NCBI GenBank assembly: GCA_020850535.1
Contig: JADZEM010000219.1
Location: 46,009-110,008 of the forward strand
Direction: 5' to 3'
DNA from: Chloroflexota bacterium
Lineage (GTDB): Bacteria; Chloroflexota; UBA6077; JACCZL01
Length of the DNA: 64,000 nt
The first letter of the stretch is position 1, and every line of letters starts with the position of its first letter. The notes under the pieces were generated by a model. The model was not told the origin of the DNA. It searched no databases and worked only from the letters and a program-made list of their open reading frames with translations. Shown one piece after another: positions 8,144 to 16,838 of this stretch. The position numbers and the translations under genes were made by a program.

Positions 8144-8641
8144 TCAGCTCACGCGGATGCCGCAGTAGCCGCAGTAACGCGCGTTTGCCGGCAATTGCCG
8201 GCCGCAGGTGCGGCAGACGATCGTGTCGGCGGCGGCGGAGGCCCGCGGCTCGAGATACGCCCGCGGCTCGGGATACGCCCGCGGCTGCGGCGGCCGGGCG
8301 CTCCGGGCTGCCCGGGCCTCGGCAACCACCCGCTCGACCATCGACCAGTCACCCGGCGGCTGGTCGACCGCCACGCACGCAGGCTCGTCCAGGTAGCCGG
8401 CTGAGGCCAGTGCGCCGCACTGCGCCATCGAGACGGTCGGGCCGCCGGCGATCGGATACCCGCGCTGGCGGCTCGCCTCCTCGTGCTCGCGCTCGACCTG
8501 CTGCAGCAGCGCCACGACGCCCGCCGCGTCGCTCAGCCCCTGCGCGGAGAGGCAGCGCGCCCAGCGCAGCAGCTCGTACTGCTCGGCGGAGGACTCGCCG
8601 CTGCCCACCAGCGACTCGACGTTCGTCGGCAAACGCACCAT
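8144..8641 (-). CDS. Zinc-ribbon protein, function unknown
   Basis: 165 aa. Residues 1-100 are helical with no recognised domain. Residues about 115-135 hold short repeats of RAYPEPRAYLEPRA type. The C-terminus is a zinc ribbon, CRTCGRQLPANARYCGYCG (two CxxC pairs), the layout of zinc_ribbon_2 domains that often tail bacterial regulatory or membrane-associated proteins. It starts 47 nt after the lon stop on the same strand, with GGAGATG upstream, and so is probably the last gene of an hsp20-lon transcript. Possible roles in protein quality control are inference from position only. Confidence 0.7.
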   Translation of the reverse strand: MVRLPTNVESLVGSGESSAEQYELLRWARCLSAQGLSDAAGVVALLQQVEREHEEASRQRGYPIAGGPTVSMAQCGALASAGYLDEPACVAVDQPPGDWSMVERVVAEARAARSARPPQPRAYPEPRAYLEPRASAAADTIVCRTCGRQLPANARYCGYCGIRVS

Positions 8642-8688
8642 CAGCTCATCTCCGCCCTCGGCCGGTCACCACCGCGCGGGGCCAACCG

Positions 8689-11600
8689 CTACCGCCCGGC
8701 CCGGCCGGCTTGCGCCGCGCCGCGCGCCCGACGCGGTGTCCCCGACTGAGGTTTCGCCGGCTGCTGTTTCGCCGGCTGCAGCGCGTGCTGCAGCACGTCC
8801 TCGGCGGTGTCCACGAAGACCGTCTCCAGCTCGTCACGCAGCTCGGGCGGCACGTCCTCCAGGTAGTCGCGCTCGTTCTGGCGCGGCAGCAGCAGCGTCT
8901 TGATGCCGGCCCGGTGCGCGGCCAGCACCTTCTCCTTGACCCCGCCGATGGGCAACACCTTCCCGCGCAGGGTCAGCTCGCCGGTCATGGCCAGGTCCGA
9001 GCGAACCGGGCGGCCGGTCGCCAGCGAGGCCAGGGCCGTCAACATCGTCACTCCTGCTGACGGTCCATCCTTCGGGATCGCCCCGGCCGGCACGTGCAGG
9101 TGGATGGTGGCATCCTCGAAGACCCGGCCGTCCAGCCCGGCGCACGGCGGCGCGGCCTGCCCCGCCGGCTCCGACGCGCCGCCCCTACCAGTACGGGCCT
9201 TCCCGTTCTCGCCCTTGCCGTTTGCGGAGCTGACGGCCGGGCCGGCCAGCGCGCTGCCGTAGGCCCGCACGTAGGAGAGCGCCGCCTGGGCGCTCTCGCG
9301 CATCACGTCGCCCAGCATACCGGTCAGGATTAGCTGCTCGGACTTGCTGGGGATGCAGGTCGCCTCGACAAACAGCACGTCGCCGCCGACGGGCGTCCAG
9401 GCGAGGCCGGTCGCCACGCCGGGCCGCTGGGTCCGCTCGGCCACCTCATCCACGAAGCGGGGCCGGCCGAGGTACTTGACCACCTCGTCTGGCGTCAGGT
9501 TGACCGGCTCGGTGCGCCCCTCGGCGATCTCCCGCGCCACCTTGCGGCAAAGCGTGGCGATCTCCCGGTCGAGGTTCCGGACGCCGGCCTCGCGGGTGTA
9601 GCCTCGGATCACCGTCCGCAGGGCCTCGTCCTCGAACGACAGCTCCTCCGGGCGCAGACCGTGGGCGGCCAGCTGCTTCGGCACGAGGTACGTTCGCCCG
9701 ATCTGCACCTTCTCAGCGTCGGTGTACCCCGACAGCTGGAGCACCTCCATCCGGTCACGCAGGGGAGCCGGAATCGTGTCGAGCGTGTTGGCCGTCGTCA
9801 GGAAGAGCACCTGCGAGAGGTCGAACCCGACATTCAGATAATTGTCAGTAAAGCTGTTATTCTGGGCCGGGTCCAGCACTTCCAGCAGCGCCGACGAGGG
9901 GTCGCCCCGCCAGTCCGCGCCGACCTTGTCGATCTCGTCCAGCATGAAGACGGGATCGCGGGCCTCGGCGCGGCGGATCGCCTGGATGATCCGCCCGGGC
10001 AGCGCGCCGATGTAGGTGCGACGGTGGCCCCGGATCTCAGCCTCGTCGTGGACGCCGCCGAGCGAGATCCGCACGAATTTCCGGCCCAGCGCCCGCGCAA
10101 TCGACTGCCCGAGGCTGGTCTTCCCGACGCCCGGCGGCCCCACGAAGCAGAGGATCGGCTCGCGGGCCACGCGGTCCGTGGGCGTCTCGGACTGGGTGTT
10201 CGGCCCAGGAGTCTCGGCGCTGCCATCCGCGACCACCTCGGCGGCGCGGGCCAGACGGTCCTGGCGCAGCTTCTTGACCGCGAGGTACTCGAGGATGCGG
10301 TCCTTGATCTTCTCCAGGTCGTAGTGGTCCTCGTCGAGGATCGTACGGGCCTTCGGCACGTCGATCTCGCCGCCGGTCAGGCGGTTCCAGGGCAGGCTGG
10401 CCATCCAGTCCAGGTAGGTCCGGATGATGCCGTGCTCCGGCGAGGCTGGCGGGACGTTCTGGAGCCGGTTCAGCTCGCGCTCGGCCTCGCGGCGGGCCTC
10501 CTCGGGCAGGCCAGCCGCGTCGATGCGCTGGCGCAGCTCGGACGGGTCGCCGCTCTGATCCTCCTCGCCAAGCTCGCGGCGGATGGCCCGCAGCTGCTCG
10601 CGCAGGAAGTACTCCCGCTGAGCCTTCGTCATCCGCTCGCGGGTCTCGGTGGTGATCTTCTGGCCCAGCTCGCGGATCGCCAGCTCGTGCTGGAGCAGTT
10701 CGACCAGCCGCCGCAACTTGGCGTCGAGCACGTCCTGTTCGAGCAGCTCCTGGCGAACCGTCCCCGAGAGCGGCGCCGTCGAGGCGACGAGGTACACCAG
10801 TTGGCGGGGATCTTCGAGCGCCTCGGCGGCCGGCATGATCTCGCTCGGCAGCTCGTCCACCAGCGGGATCAGCCGGCGAAACAGGTCGAGCACGGCCCGG
10901 CGCAGCCCCTGCGTCTCGACGCCCGAAGACGGCGTCTCCTTCGAGACGGCGACCTCGGCCTTGAGGTACGGCTCGGTCTGCACGAACGTGCCGAGACGCA
11001 CCCGCTCGACGCCCTGAATCATCAACCGGATTGTACCGTCAGGAGCACGGACCATTTGATGGATCACGCCGGCCGTGCCGATACTGTGAAGGTCGTCCGG
11101 CCCGGCGTTCTCGACGGCGTCCGAGGTCTGCGCCACCAGCGCGACAAGCCGGTCGCCGCGCATCACGTCGTCGATGAGCTTGATGGAGCGCTCCTGCCCG
11201 ACGAACAGCGGCATGACGGCCAGCGGGAAGACGACCGTCCCGCCGCGCAACGGCAGGATCGGCAGGATGCCTGGGATGACCGGGCTGCTCGGCGAAGGGC
11301 CGTCGCCAGTGGCCACCTCCACGGCCGGCCCGGATTCGGCGGGCGCATCCTCATCGCCGGCGTAGGTGGCCTCACCGTCGCGGGCCTCGCCGTAGCGGGC
11401 GACAGGCCGCGCGTCGCCGGCCTGGGCGTTCGCCTGGGGAGCATCGGCGTCGGTCCGGGCCGCATCGGCGTCGGTCCGGGCCGCATCGGCGTCCATCTGG
11501 GACACATCGGCTCGCCGCCGGCTGCCGGCCGTCGCACGGCTGCCGTTCGTCGCACGGGTACCGGACGGCTTGCGCCTCCTGGGTGCGTCTGGCTGTGCGC

Positions 11601-11700
11601 CCTCGGCGGCTGGCTGTTGTTGCTGCTGCTCCGCGGGCTTCCGGGCCCGGCGCGCCCGGGCTGGCCGCGTCTGCTCCGACTCCGGTCGTTCAGGATCCAT
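8689..11700 (-). CDS. lon: ATP-dependent protease La (Lon)
   Basis: 1003 aa. Order: a disordered Ala/Asp/Arg/Gln-rich N-terminal extension (about 130 aa, with three DADAART-type repeats), Lon N domain (ILPLRGGTVVFP), AAA+ with Walker A GPPGVGKTS (about 523) and Walker B FMLDEIDKVG, and S16 protease with Ser in KDGPSAG (about 880) and Lys in GGVKEK (about 920). It is longer than typical Lon (about 800) because of the extension, a roughly 25-aa insert before Walker A and a Gly/Lys-rich insert of about 40 aa before the protease domain. ATG 11700 overlaps the hsp20 stop by 11 bp, so translation is likely coupled. It degrades misfolded and regulatory proteins in the cytoplasm. Confidence 0.95.
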   Translation of the reverse strand: MDPERPESEQTRPARARRARKPAEQQQQQPAAEGAQPDAPRRRKPSGTRATNGSRATAGSRRRADVSQMDADAARTDADAARTDADAPQANAQAGDARPVARYGEARDGEATYAGDEDAPAESGPAVEVATGDGPSPSSPVIPGILPILPLRGGTVVFPLAVMPLFVGQERSIKLIDDVMRGDRLVALVAQTSDAVENAGPDDLHSIGTAGVIHQMVRAPDGTIRLMIQGVERVRLGTFVQTEPYLKAEVAVSKETPSSGVETQGLRRAVLDLFRRLIPLVDELPSEIMPAAEALEDPRQLVYLVASTAPLSGTVRQELLEQDVLDAKLRRLVELLQHELAIRELGQKITTETRERMTKAQREYFLREQLRAIRRELGEEDQSGDPSELRQRIDAAGLPEEARREAERELNRLQNVPPASPEHGIIRTYLDWMASLPWNRLTGGEIDVPKARTILDEDHYDLEKIKDRILEYLAVKKLRQDRLARAAEVVADGSAETPGPNTQSETPTDRVAREPILCFVGPPGVGKTSLGQSIARALGRKFVRISLGGVHDEAEIRGHRRTYIGALPGRIIQAIRRAEARDPVFMLDEIDKVGADWRGDPSSALLEVLDPAQNNSFTDNYLNVGFDLSQVLFLTTANTLDTIPAPLRDRMEVLQLSGYTDAEKVQIGRTYLVPKQLAAHGLRPEELSFEDEALRTVIRGYTREAGVRNLDREIATLCRKVAREIAEGRTEPVNLTPDEVVKYLGRPRFVDEVAERTQRPGVATGLAWTPVGGDVLFVEATCIPSKSEQLILTGMLGDVMRESAQAALSYVRAYGSALAGPAVSSANGKGENGKARTGRGGASEPAGQAAPPCAGLDGRVFEDATIHLHVPAGAIPKDGPSAGVTMLTALASLATGRPVRSDLAMTGELTLRGKVLPIGGVKEKVLAAHRAGIKTLLLPRQNERDYLEDVPPELRDELETVFVDTAEDVLQHALQPAKQQPAKPQSGTPRRARGAAQAGRAGR

Positions 11701-12208
11701 GCTTATCTCTCTCTGTTCGGCGGCTCGCCTCCTGGCTGGCTGAACGGGCAACGTTCGCGTCGAGAGGCCGGCTGACGGGGATGGTGGTGGGGCGACTGGG
11801 GCTGACACGCTTCGGCAGGCGCAGCTCGAGCAGTCCGCGCTCGTAGCGGGCCTCGACGCCGTCGGGGTCGATGGTGCTCGGCAGCGGCAGCTCCAGGCGG
11901 ACCTGTCCCTGCCGGATCTCGGCGGCGTGGTAGACGCCAGCGGCGTGGACCGCTGGCAGCCGCCGCTCACCCTCGACGATGAGGGCATCCTCGAAGAGCA
12001 GCACGTCCAGTTGCTCGTGATCGACGCCGGCCAGCTCGGCCAGCACGATGACCTCTGAAGCCGTCTCGATGATGTCCGTGGGGGGCCGCCAGGCCGGCTG
12101 ACCCATGCTGACGCTGGCAGTGTGCGGCTGCCAGACGTCGGCGAGCGGTCGCGGGCGGCTGGCTGCCATGACGACCGCATAGCGGTAGCCCAGCCGGCGG
12201 TAACGCAT
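11690..12208 (-). CDS. Hsp20 / alpha-crystallin family small heat-shock protein
   Basis: 172 aa. The alpha-crystallin domain covers about 45-145 (PPTDIIETASEVIVLAELAGV, LIVEGERRLP, RLELPLPSTIDPDGVEARYERGLLELRLPK); the I-x-I/V-like tail is not clear. It binds unfolding proteins without ATP. ATG 12208 is preferred over an in-frame GTG at 12217 because AGGAG lies 8 nt upstream. The last codons overlap the lon start. A full-length MITE copy ends about 125 bp upstream (12335) and could lie next to or within the promoter. I see no CIRCE or HAIR operator. Confidence 0.9.
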   Translation of the reverse strand: MRYRRLGYRYAVVMAASRPRPLADVWQPHTASVSMGQPAWRPPTDIIETASEVIVLAELAGVDHEQLDVLLFEDALIVEGERRLPAVHAAGVYHAAEIRQGQVRLELPLPSTIDPDGVEARYERGLLELRLPKRVSPSRPTTIPVSRPLDANVARSASQEASRRTERDKHGS

Positions 12209-12334
12209 GGGGATCACTCCTGCGAGAAGGCAGATGGGCTGGCCAGTGGCATCCGGTGGCGTGTGATGCCAGGATATCGTGAGATGCTGGCACGAATGAT
12301 ACCGTCCGATGCCCCTGCTGCTGCTGCGCCTTTG

Positions 12335-12551
12335 CAGAGCAATGGCATGATGTCGACATTGTGCTGCCGCGTCGGGGCTTGAAAGCCCCGCCTACCATCG
12401 TGCTGTCGCTTCGCGACGCCCCTGGCGTATCAGTCCCTGGCGTTCCCGGCGTCCGTCGCGCAGCGACGACGTGACTGTAGGCGGGAACTCCAGGCCCCGA
12501 CCGCTCGTTTGATGGCGTTACGGGAACGCAAGCGACCGTGCAATCGTCCTG
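12335..12551. mobile_element. MITE copy C (inverted relative to A/B)
   Basis: 217 bp, matching the complement of copies A and B along its whole length, including the GTCGGGGCTTGAAAGCCCC arm and the GTGCAATCGTCCTG end. The terminal repeats are decayed, and the flanking 10-mers (TGCGCCTTTG / CGAGCCTCCC) agree at only half their positions, so this is an older insertion. It lies in the divergent gap between hsp20 and the small gene at 12666; the remaining gap holds no other feature I can see. Confidence 0.75.
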
Positions 12552-12665
12552 CGAGCCTCCCACCGACCCACTGCGTCCCTGCTGGCTGACGAATATCTGC
12601 GAGATCCGGCTGGCCGGGGCGCATCGTCGCTACGACCGCACACCGTCTGACCAGGGAGCACCCCG

Positions 12666-12797
12666 ATGCACGCCTCCGCGACGCGGCGCTGTCTGAGGTT
12701 CCGGCTGGGCCACCTGTCCCTGGTGGAATGGCTGCTGGTGGCGCTCGGGCTGGCGCTGATCGTGGCCGGGCTGCCGGCGTTCGCTCCGCTCGGCTGA
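12666..12797 (+). CDS. Small single-pass membrane protein, 43 aa
   Basis: ATG 12666 has AGGGAG 7 nt upstream. The product is a basic N-terminus (ATRRCLRFRLGH), then one hydrophobic segment (LVEWLLVALGLALIVAGLPA), ending APLG. It fits the pattern of small bacterial membrane proteins, positive-inside with a single helix. It converges on the peptide-permease operon, whose last stop is 63 bp away. I know no homologue; coding is inferred from the Shine-Dalgarno sequence and the clean helix. Confidence 0.45.
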   Translation: MHASATRRCLRFRLGHLSLVEWLLVALGLALIVAGLPAFAPLG

Positions 12798-12859
12798 GCG
12801 GGCCGTCGGGCCTGATTCGGGCTGCCGGACACGCCTCCGCGCTCCAACAGGATCGCCGC

Positions 12860-13858
12860 TCACCTCGGTCGCTGCGAGCGCGGGCTGAGGCGCGGGTCCA
12901 ACGCGTCCCGCAGGGCGTCCCCCAGCAGGTAGAGGGCCAGGACCGTCAGGAAGATCAGTGCGCCCGGCCCCCAGACCAGCCAGGGCGCCCGTCCGAGCGC
13001 GCTGACGGCGTTCGTCAGCATGTTGCCCCACGAGGGGGTTGGCGGCATGATCCCCAGCCCCAGGAACGAGAGCGACGACTCGGCCAGGATCATCGAGCCG
13101 ACGTCGATGGCCGCCAGCGTCACCACCAGCGGCAGCAGGTTCGGCAGCAGGTGCCGCCGCATCAGCCGCCAGTCCGAGGCCCCGAGCGTCCGCGCCGCGC
13201 CGACGTACTCGCGGGTCCGCAGCGAGAGGGTCTGGCCGCGCACGAAGAGGGCGGCACTCGGCCAGGAGATCAGCCCCAGCACGGCCACCAGCACCCACGG
13301 CCCCGGCTCGAACAGCACGGCGATCGTCAGCAACAGGAACAGCGACGGCGCCGACCGGATGGTGCTGGCGAGCCACTGGAGGGCGTCGTCCAGGCGGCCG
13401 CGGAAGTAGCCGGCCGCCAGCCCGACCAGCACGCCGAGGGTCAGATTGAGCGCCGCCGCCCCCAGCCCGACCGCCAGCGAGATCCGCGCAGCATAGAGCA
13501 ATCGCACGACCTGGCTGCGGCCAAGCTCGTCCGCCCCGAGCCACAGCGACGGCTGCCAGAGGTCCGGGCGGGCGTAGGCAGCACGGAGGTTCTGGGTCGT
13601 CGGGCCGACGCCGAAGAGCCAGGCGGACAGCACGTCGGCGGCGAGGCCGCCGACGGCCAGGAACGCCAGCACGGCGATGGAGGCGACGGCCAGCGGACTG
13701 GCGCAGAGCTGCCGCCAGACGCCGGGTCGGGGGCGGGCGGCGGGGAGGATCGAATCGAGACGGTCCCACTCGGGCCGGCGCAGGATGCGGGCGGGACGAT
13801 GGATTGGCTCGCGGGGGGCGGGGGAGGCAGCACGGTCGTCTGGGTCGCGGAGGGCCAT
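12860..13858 (-). CDS. Peptide ABC transporter permease (DppC type)
   Basis: 332 aa. A short cytoplasmic N-terminus with the OppC-N helix (SPLAVASIAVLAFLAVGGLAAD), then the permease domain (about 110-320) with the EAA loop EYVGAARTLGASDWRLMRRHLLPN that contacts the ATPase. The DppC/OppC signature ILAESSLSFLGLG is present. The ATG overlaps the upstream permease TGA by one base (TGATG). Order on the minus strand is binding protein, DppB, DppC. No ATPase gene follows, so DppD/DppF must be supplied elsewhere. Confidence 0.92.
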   Translation of the reverse strand: MALRDPDDRAASPAPREPIHRPARILRRPEWDRLDSILPAARPRPGVWRQLCASPLAVASIAVLAFLAVGGLAADVLSAWLFGVGPTTQNLRAAYARPDLWQPSLWLGADELGRSQVVRLLYAARISLAVGLGAAALNLTLGVLVGLAAGYFRGRLDDALQWLASTIRSAPSLFLLLTIAVLFEPGPWVLVAVLGLISWPSAALFVRGQTLSLRTREYVGAARTLGASDWRLMRRHLLPNLLPLVVTLAAIDVGSMILAESSLSFLGLGIMPPTPSWGNMLTNAVSALGRAPWLVWGPGALIFLTVLALYLLGDALRDALDPRLSPRSQRPR

Positions 13859-14817
13859 CACTCGTGCCCGACGCGTGGATCGGCCACGCTGTAGAGGATG
13901 TCGCGCAGGAGGTAGCTCACCAGCAGCAGCGCACTGGTCAGCAGCACCACACCCATGATGACGGGGTAGTCCTTGCCGCGCGCCGCCTCGAACGCCAGCC
14001 GCCCCATGCCAGGCCAGGCGAAGACCTGCTCCACGACCAACGCGCCTGAGACCATCGCCGCCAGGACGCCGCCGAGCGCCGTGATGACGGGCGTCAGTGC
14101 GTTCCTGAGCACGTGCCGCCAGACCACGCCGCCGTCTGGAAGGCCCTTGCTGCGGGCGGTCCGGACGTGATCCTGGGCCAGCACGTCCAGCACCTCGGTG
14201 CGGAGGTAGCGAGTGTAGTTGGCGATGCCCGCCAGACTGAGCGTCAGGACCGGCCCGACAAGGTGCAAGAGTCGGTCCCCAACGTCCCACTCGCCGGCCC
14301 CGACGCTGAGCATGCCGCCGACGGGGAAGAGTCGAAGCTGGACGGAGAGCGTCAGGATGAACAAGAGTCCGAGCCAGAACGGCGGGACGGCGTGCCCGCC
14401 GACGCTCAACACCCGAATGACCTGATCGACCCAGGTGCCGCGTCGGAGCGCTGCCGTCACGCCGAGCGGCACGCCGACCAGCAGCGCCACCGCCAGCGCC
14501 GCCAGTGACAGTTGCAGGGTGTTCGGCAGGGCTGAGGCGATCATCTGGCCGACCGGCCGCTTCGAGAGCAGCGACGAGCCGAGGTCGCCCTGGGCCACGC
14601 GCCCCACCCAGCGGACGTACTGCTGGGGGATCGGCTCGTCCACGCCGTAGGCAGCGCGCAGGGCGGCGATGTCCTCGGCGGAGAGGTCGCCGGAGCCGGC
14701 CAGCATCAGGCTGACCGGGTCGCCGGGCGCAAGGCGCACCAGCGCAAAGGTCAGCATGGTGACGCCCACCAGGGTGAGCGCCGCCTGGATCAGCCGCCTG
14801 ACGATGAAGCGTGTCAC
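13858..14817 (-). CDS. Peptide ABC transporter permease (DppB type)
   Basis: 319 aa, six transmembrane segments. The N-terminus MTRFIVRRLIQAALTLVGV with RLAPGDP is the DppB/OppB hallmark, and EAA loop residues lie in HVRTARSKGLPDGGVVWRHVLRN. GTG 14817 is the start, with GGCGGAG 5 nt upstream. It lies 81 bp downstream of the binding-protein stop; that gap holds an inverted pair of heptamer repeats. It forms the channel with the DppC-type partner to import oligopeptides, nickel or similar solutes. Confidence 0.92.
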   Translation of the reverse strand: MTRFIVRRLIQAALTLVGVTMLTFALVRLAPGDPVSLMLAGSGDLSAEDIAALRAAYGVDEPIPQQYVRWVGRVAQGDLGSSLLSKRPVGQMIASALPNTLQLSLAALAVALLVGVPLGVTAALRRGTWVDQVIRVLSVGGHAVPPFWLGLLFILTLSVQLRLFPVGGMLSVGAGEWDVGDRLLHLVGPVLTLSLAGIANYTRYLRTEVLDVLAQDHVRTARSKGLPDGGVVWRHVLRNALTPVITALGGVLAAMVSGALVVEQVFAWPGMGRLAFEAARGKDYPVIMGVVLLTSALLLVSYLLRDILYSVADPRVGHE

Positions 14818-14836
14818 AAAGGCTCCGCCTTGCGGA

Positions 14837-14898
14837 GGATCGTGGGGCGTGGATCGTGGAAGCCTACCCCCACGAACTACGATCCACGACCTACGACT
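14837..14898. repeat. Inverted pair of degenerate 7-bp repeat arrays
   Basis: The left arm reads GGATCGTGGGGCGTGGATCG (period 7). After a short spacer the right arm reads CCACGAACTACGATCCACGA with further ACGACCT and ACGACTC units. The arms are inverse and could form a hairpin between the binding-protein and permease genes. The same heptamers bound the palindromic elements near 44.4, 61.1 and 63.8 kb. Confidence 0.7.
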
Positions 14899-16671
14899 CT
14901 ACGTCCGGATCCACCACTGCTCGACGTTGTGCCAGTAGCTGTTCTGGACGTTCGGGAAGGGGCCGGGCTGGACGTTCTGGAACTTCTTGTTGACGAAGAG
15001 CAGCGTGTTGCCGGCGAAGCCGAAGTTGTACGGCTGGTCGTCGCTGAGCTTCTGGTTGAACGCCTTGTAGGCGGCGAGGCGCTCGGGCTGACCGCAGGAG
15101 GTGCGGCCCGTCTCCAGGGCCCGATCGACCTCGGCGCTCCGATAGCCGACCTGGTTCTGGCCGCTCTTGACGCCGCTCGAATGCCAGGTGCCGTAGGCGT
15201 CCGGATCGACGCCCATCGACCAGCCGAGGATCACGGCATCGTAGTCGCGCCCGCCCTGCTCGCCGTAGACCGGGTCGCGGCCCTTGTTCAGCCGGTCCGT
15301 CAGCGCCTCGAACGACTCGGTGCGGGGGGTCACCTCGACGCCGATCTGCCTGTACTGCTCGGTAGCTACTTGAAGAAGCGTCTCGCGGATCTTGTTGCCG
15401 GAGTTGGTCAGCATGGTGAGGGCGAGTCGCTGGCCGTCCTTCTGGTAGACGCCGTCCGGCCCCTGGGTGTACCCCTCGGCCTCGATCATCGCGCGGGCCC
15501 TGGCCGGGTCGTAGGCGTACTCCTGGAGGCCGGCCCGGTCGTAGGCCCAGGAGACGGGCGGGGTGTGGGCGTAGACCTTCTGGCCCTGCCCGAGCAGGAC
15601 CGAGTCGATGACGGCCTGGGTATCGAGGCCGTAGGCGAGCGCCTGCCGGATACTCTTGTTCTGGAGGAACTCCTTGCCACCGCGCAGCTGATTCCAGCCG
15701 ATGTAGGTGTAGCCCGGGCTGAGGAACGAGTAGAAGGCGAGGGTGTCGATCTGCTTCAGGCCGTCAACGTCCTTCGGCTCGGCGCGGGCCAGGTCGATCT
15801 CGCCGGTCTTGAGCGCGGCGGCCATCGCCGTGGCATCCGGATGGACCTTGTAGACCCACTCGTCCAGGTAGGGGCCGCCGAACGCGAACCGCTCGTTCTT
15901 CTTGAGCACGATGCGGTCGTTCTGCTTCCATTCGGAGAAGACGAACGGGCCGGTCCCGACAACCGGGGCGTTGTTCTCAGCAGCCTCGTCGAGGTTCTTG
16001 TTCGGATCGGCGGGGTCCAGATACTTGCCGAAGACGTGGCGCGGGATGATCCCGAAGAGGCCCAGCTCGGTGAGGGCCGGGCAGAACGCCTTCGCCAGTG
16101 TGACCGTCAGCACGTTGCCATTGACCGTGATGCCGGCGATCTCGGTCGCCTTGCCCTCGGCGTACTCGCGCGCGCCGACGATGTCCTGAAAGAGGTTCTT
16201 GCGGACGGACTTCTTGGACCGCATGACCGCCTCGGCCGTCATCTTGAAGTCGTCGCCGGTGAACGGCGCGCCGTCGCTCCAGGTCACACCGCTCCTGAGG
16301 GTGAAGGTCAGGCCCAGGCCGTCCGGCGACATCTCGAAGCGCTCGGCGAGGCGCGGCAGCGGCTGGCCGGACTCGGGATCGACGCGGATCAGCGACTCGT
16401 AGACGCGGCCCCAGACCTCGGCGGACGGGACGTCGCTGCTGAGGACCGGGTTGAGGACTTTGGCGTCCGAGATCGCGCCGACGACGACGCGCCCACCAGC
16501 GACCGGTGTGCCGGCCGCCAGTGTGGCTCCTGACACACCAGTGCTCGCCGATCCTGGCGCGCCGGCGCTCGGCGCAACCCCTGTGGCCGGCGCGCAACTG
16601 GTGACGATCGTCAGCGACGCCAGCAGCAGCATCACGACGCGTGACAGCCGCGGCATGCAGCGATGCAGCAT
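14899..16671 (-). CDS. Peptide ABC transporter substrate-binding lipoprotein (SBP_bac_5)
   Basis: 590 aa. The lipobox is in LTIVTSC (Cys near residue 26), followed by an Ala/Gly/Ser/Thr linker. The DppA/OppA-type periplasmic-binding fold follows with LRSGVTWSDGAPFTGDDF, the usual family signature, and QALAYGLDTQAVID. ATG 16671 is chosen for GGGAGGG 5 nt upstream and for the lipoprotein signal. It is the first gene of the three-gene peptide operon and captures peptides or related solutes outside the membrane. Confidence 0.93.
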   Translation of the reverse strand: MLHRCMPRLSRVVMLLLASLTIVTSCAPATGVAPSAGAPGSASTGVSGATLAAGTPVAGGRVVVGAISDAKVLNPVLSSDVPSAEVWGRVYESLIRVDPESGQPLPRLAERFEMSPDGLGLTFTLRSGVTWSDGAPFTGDDFKMTAEAVMRSKKSVRKNLFQDIVGAREYAEGKATEIAGITVNGNVLTVTLAKAFCPALTELGLFGIIPRHVFGKYLDPADPNKNLDEAAENNAPVVGTGPFVFSEWKQNDRIVLKKNERFAFGGPYLDEWVYKVHPDATAMAAALKTGEIDLARAEPKDVDGLKQIDTLAFYSFLSPGYTYIGWNQLRGGKEFLQNKSIRQALAYGLDTQAVIDSVLLGQGQKVYAHTPPVSWAYDRAGLQEYAYDPARARAMIEAEGYTQGPDGVYQKDGQRLALTMLTNSGNKIRETLLQVATEQYRQIGVEVTPRTESFEALTDRLNKGRDPVYGEQGGRDYDAVILGWSMGVDPDAYGTWHSSGVKSGQNQVGYRSAEVDRALETGRTSCGQPERLAAYKAFNQKLSDDQPYNFGFAGNTLLFVNKKFQNVQPGPFPNVQNSYWHNVEQWWIRT

Positions 16672-16838
16672 CGGTTCCCTCCCCCGGGTTGTCCATGCAA
16701 CGGTCGGCACGCGGACCGTGCCTTGCCCCCACATGGCCTAACGCCAAACTCACGCCGGGGGTGACAAACTGCCAGGGGAAGGGAACCGTGGTCGGCGCCG
16801 GATCATCAGCGCCGGTTCGTCGGCACCTGGGGGCTGCG

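Noticed and set aside
9661..11775. Long open frame on the plus strand opposite lon
   Set aside because: An antisense shadow of a GC-rich gene. Its product has no domain and is Arg/Ala/Gly-biased, while the minus strand encodes a textbook Lon.
12277..12295. CIRCE-like operator upstream of hsp20 (TCGTG-N9-CACGA)
   Set aside because: It has the N9 spacing of CIRCE but only five paired bases per arm and no similarity to TTAGCACTC.
12728..16533. Plus-strand frames opposite the peptide importer
   Set aside because: Repetitive Gln/Arg translation typical of reversed membrane-protein genes.
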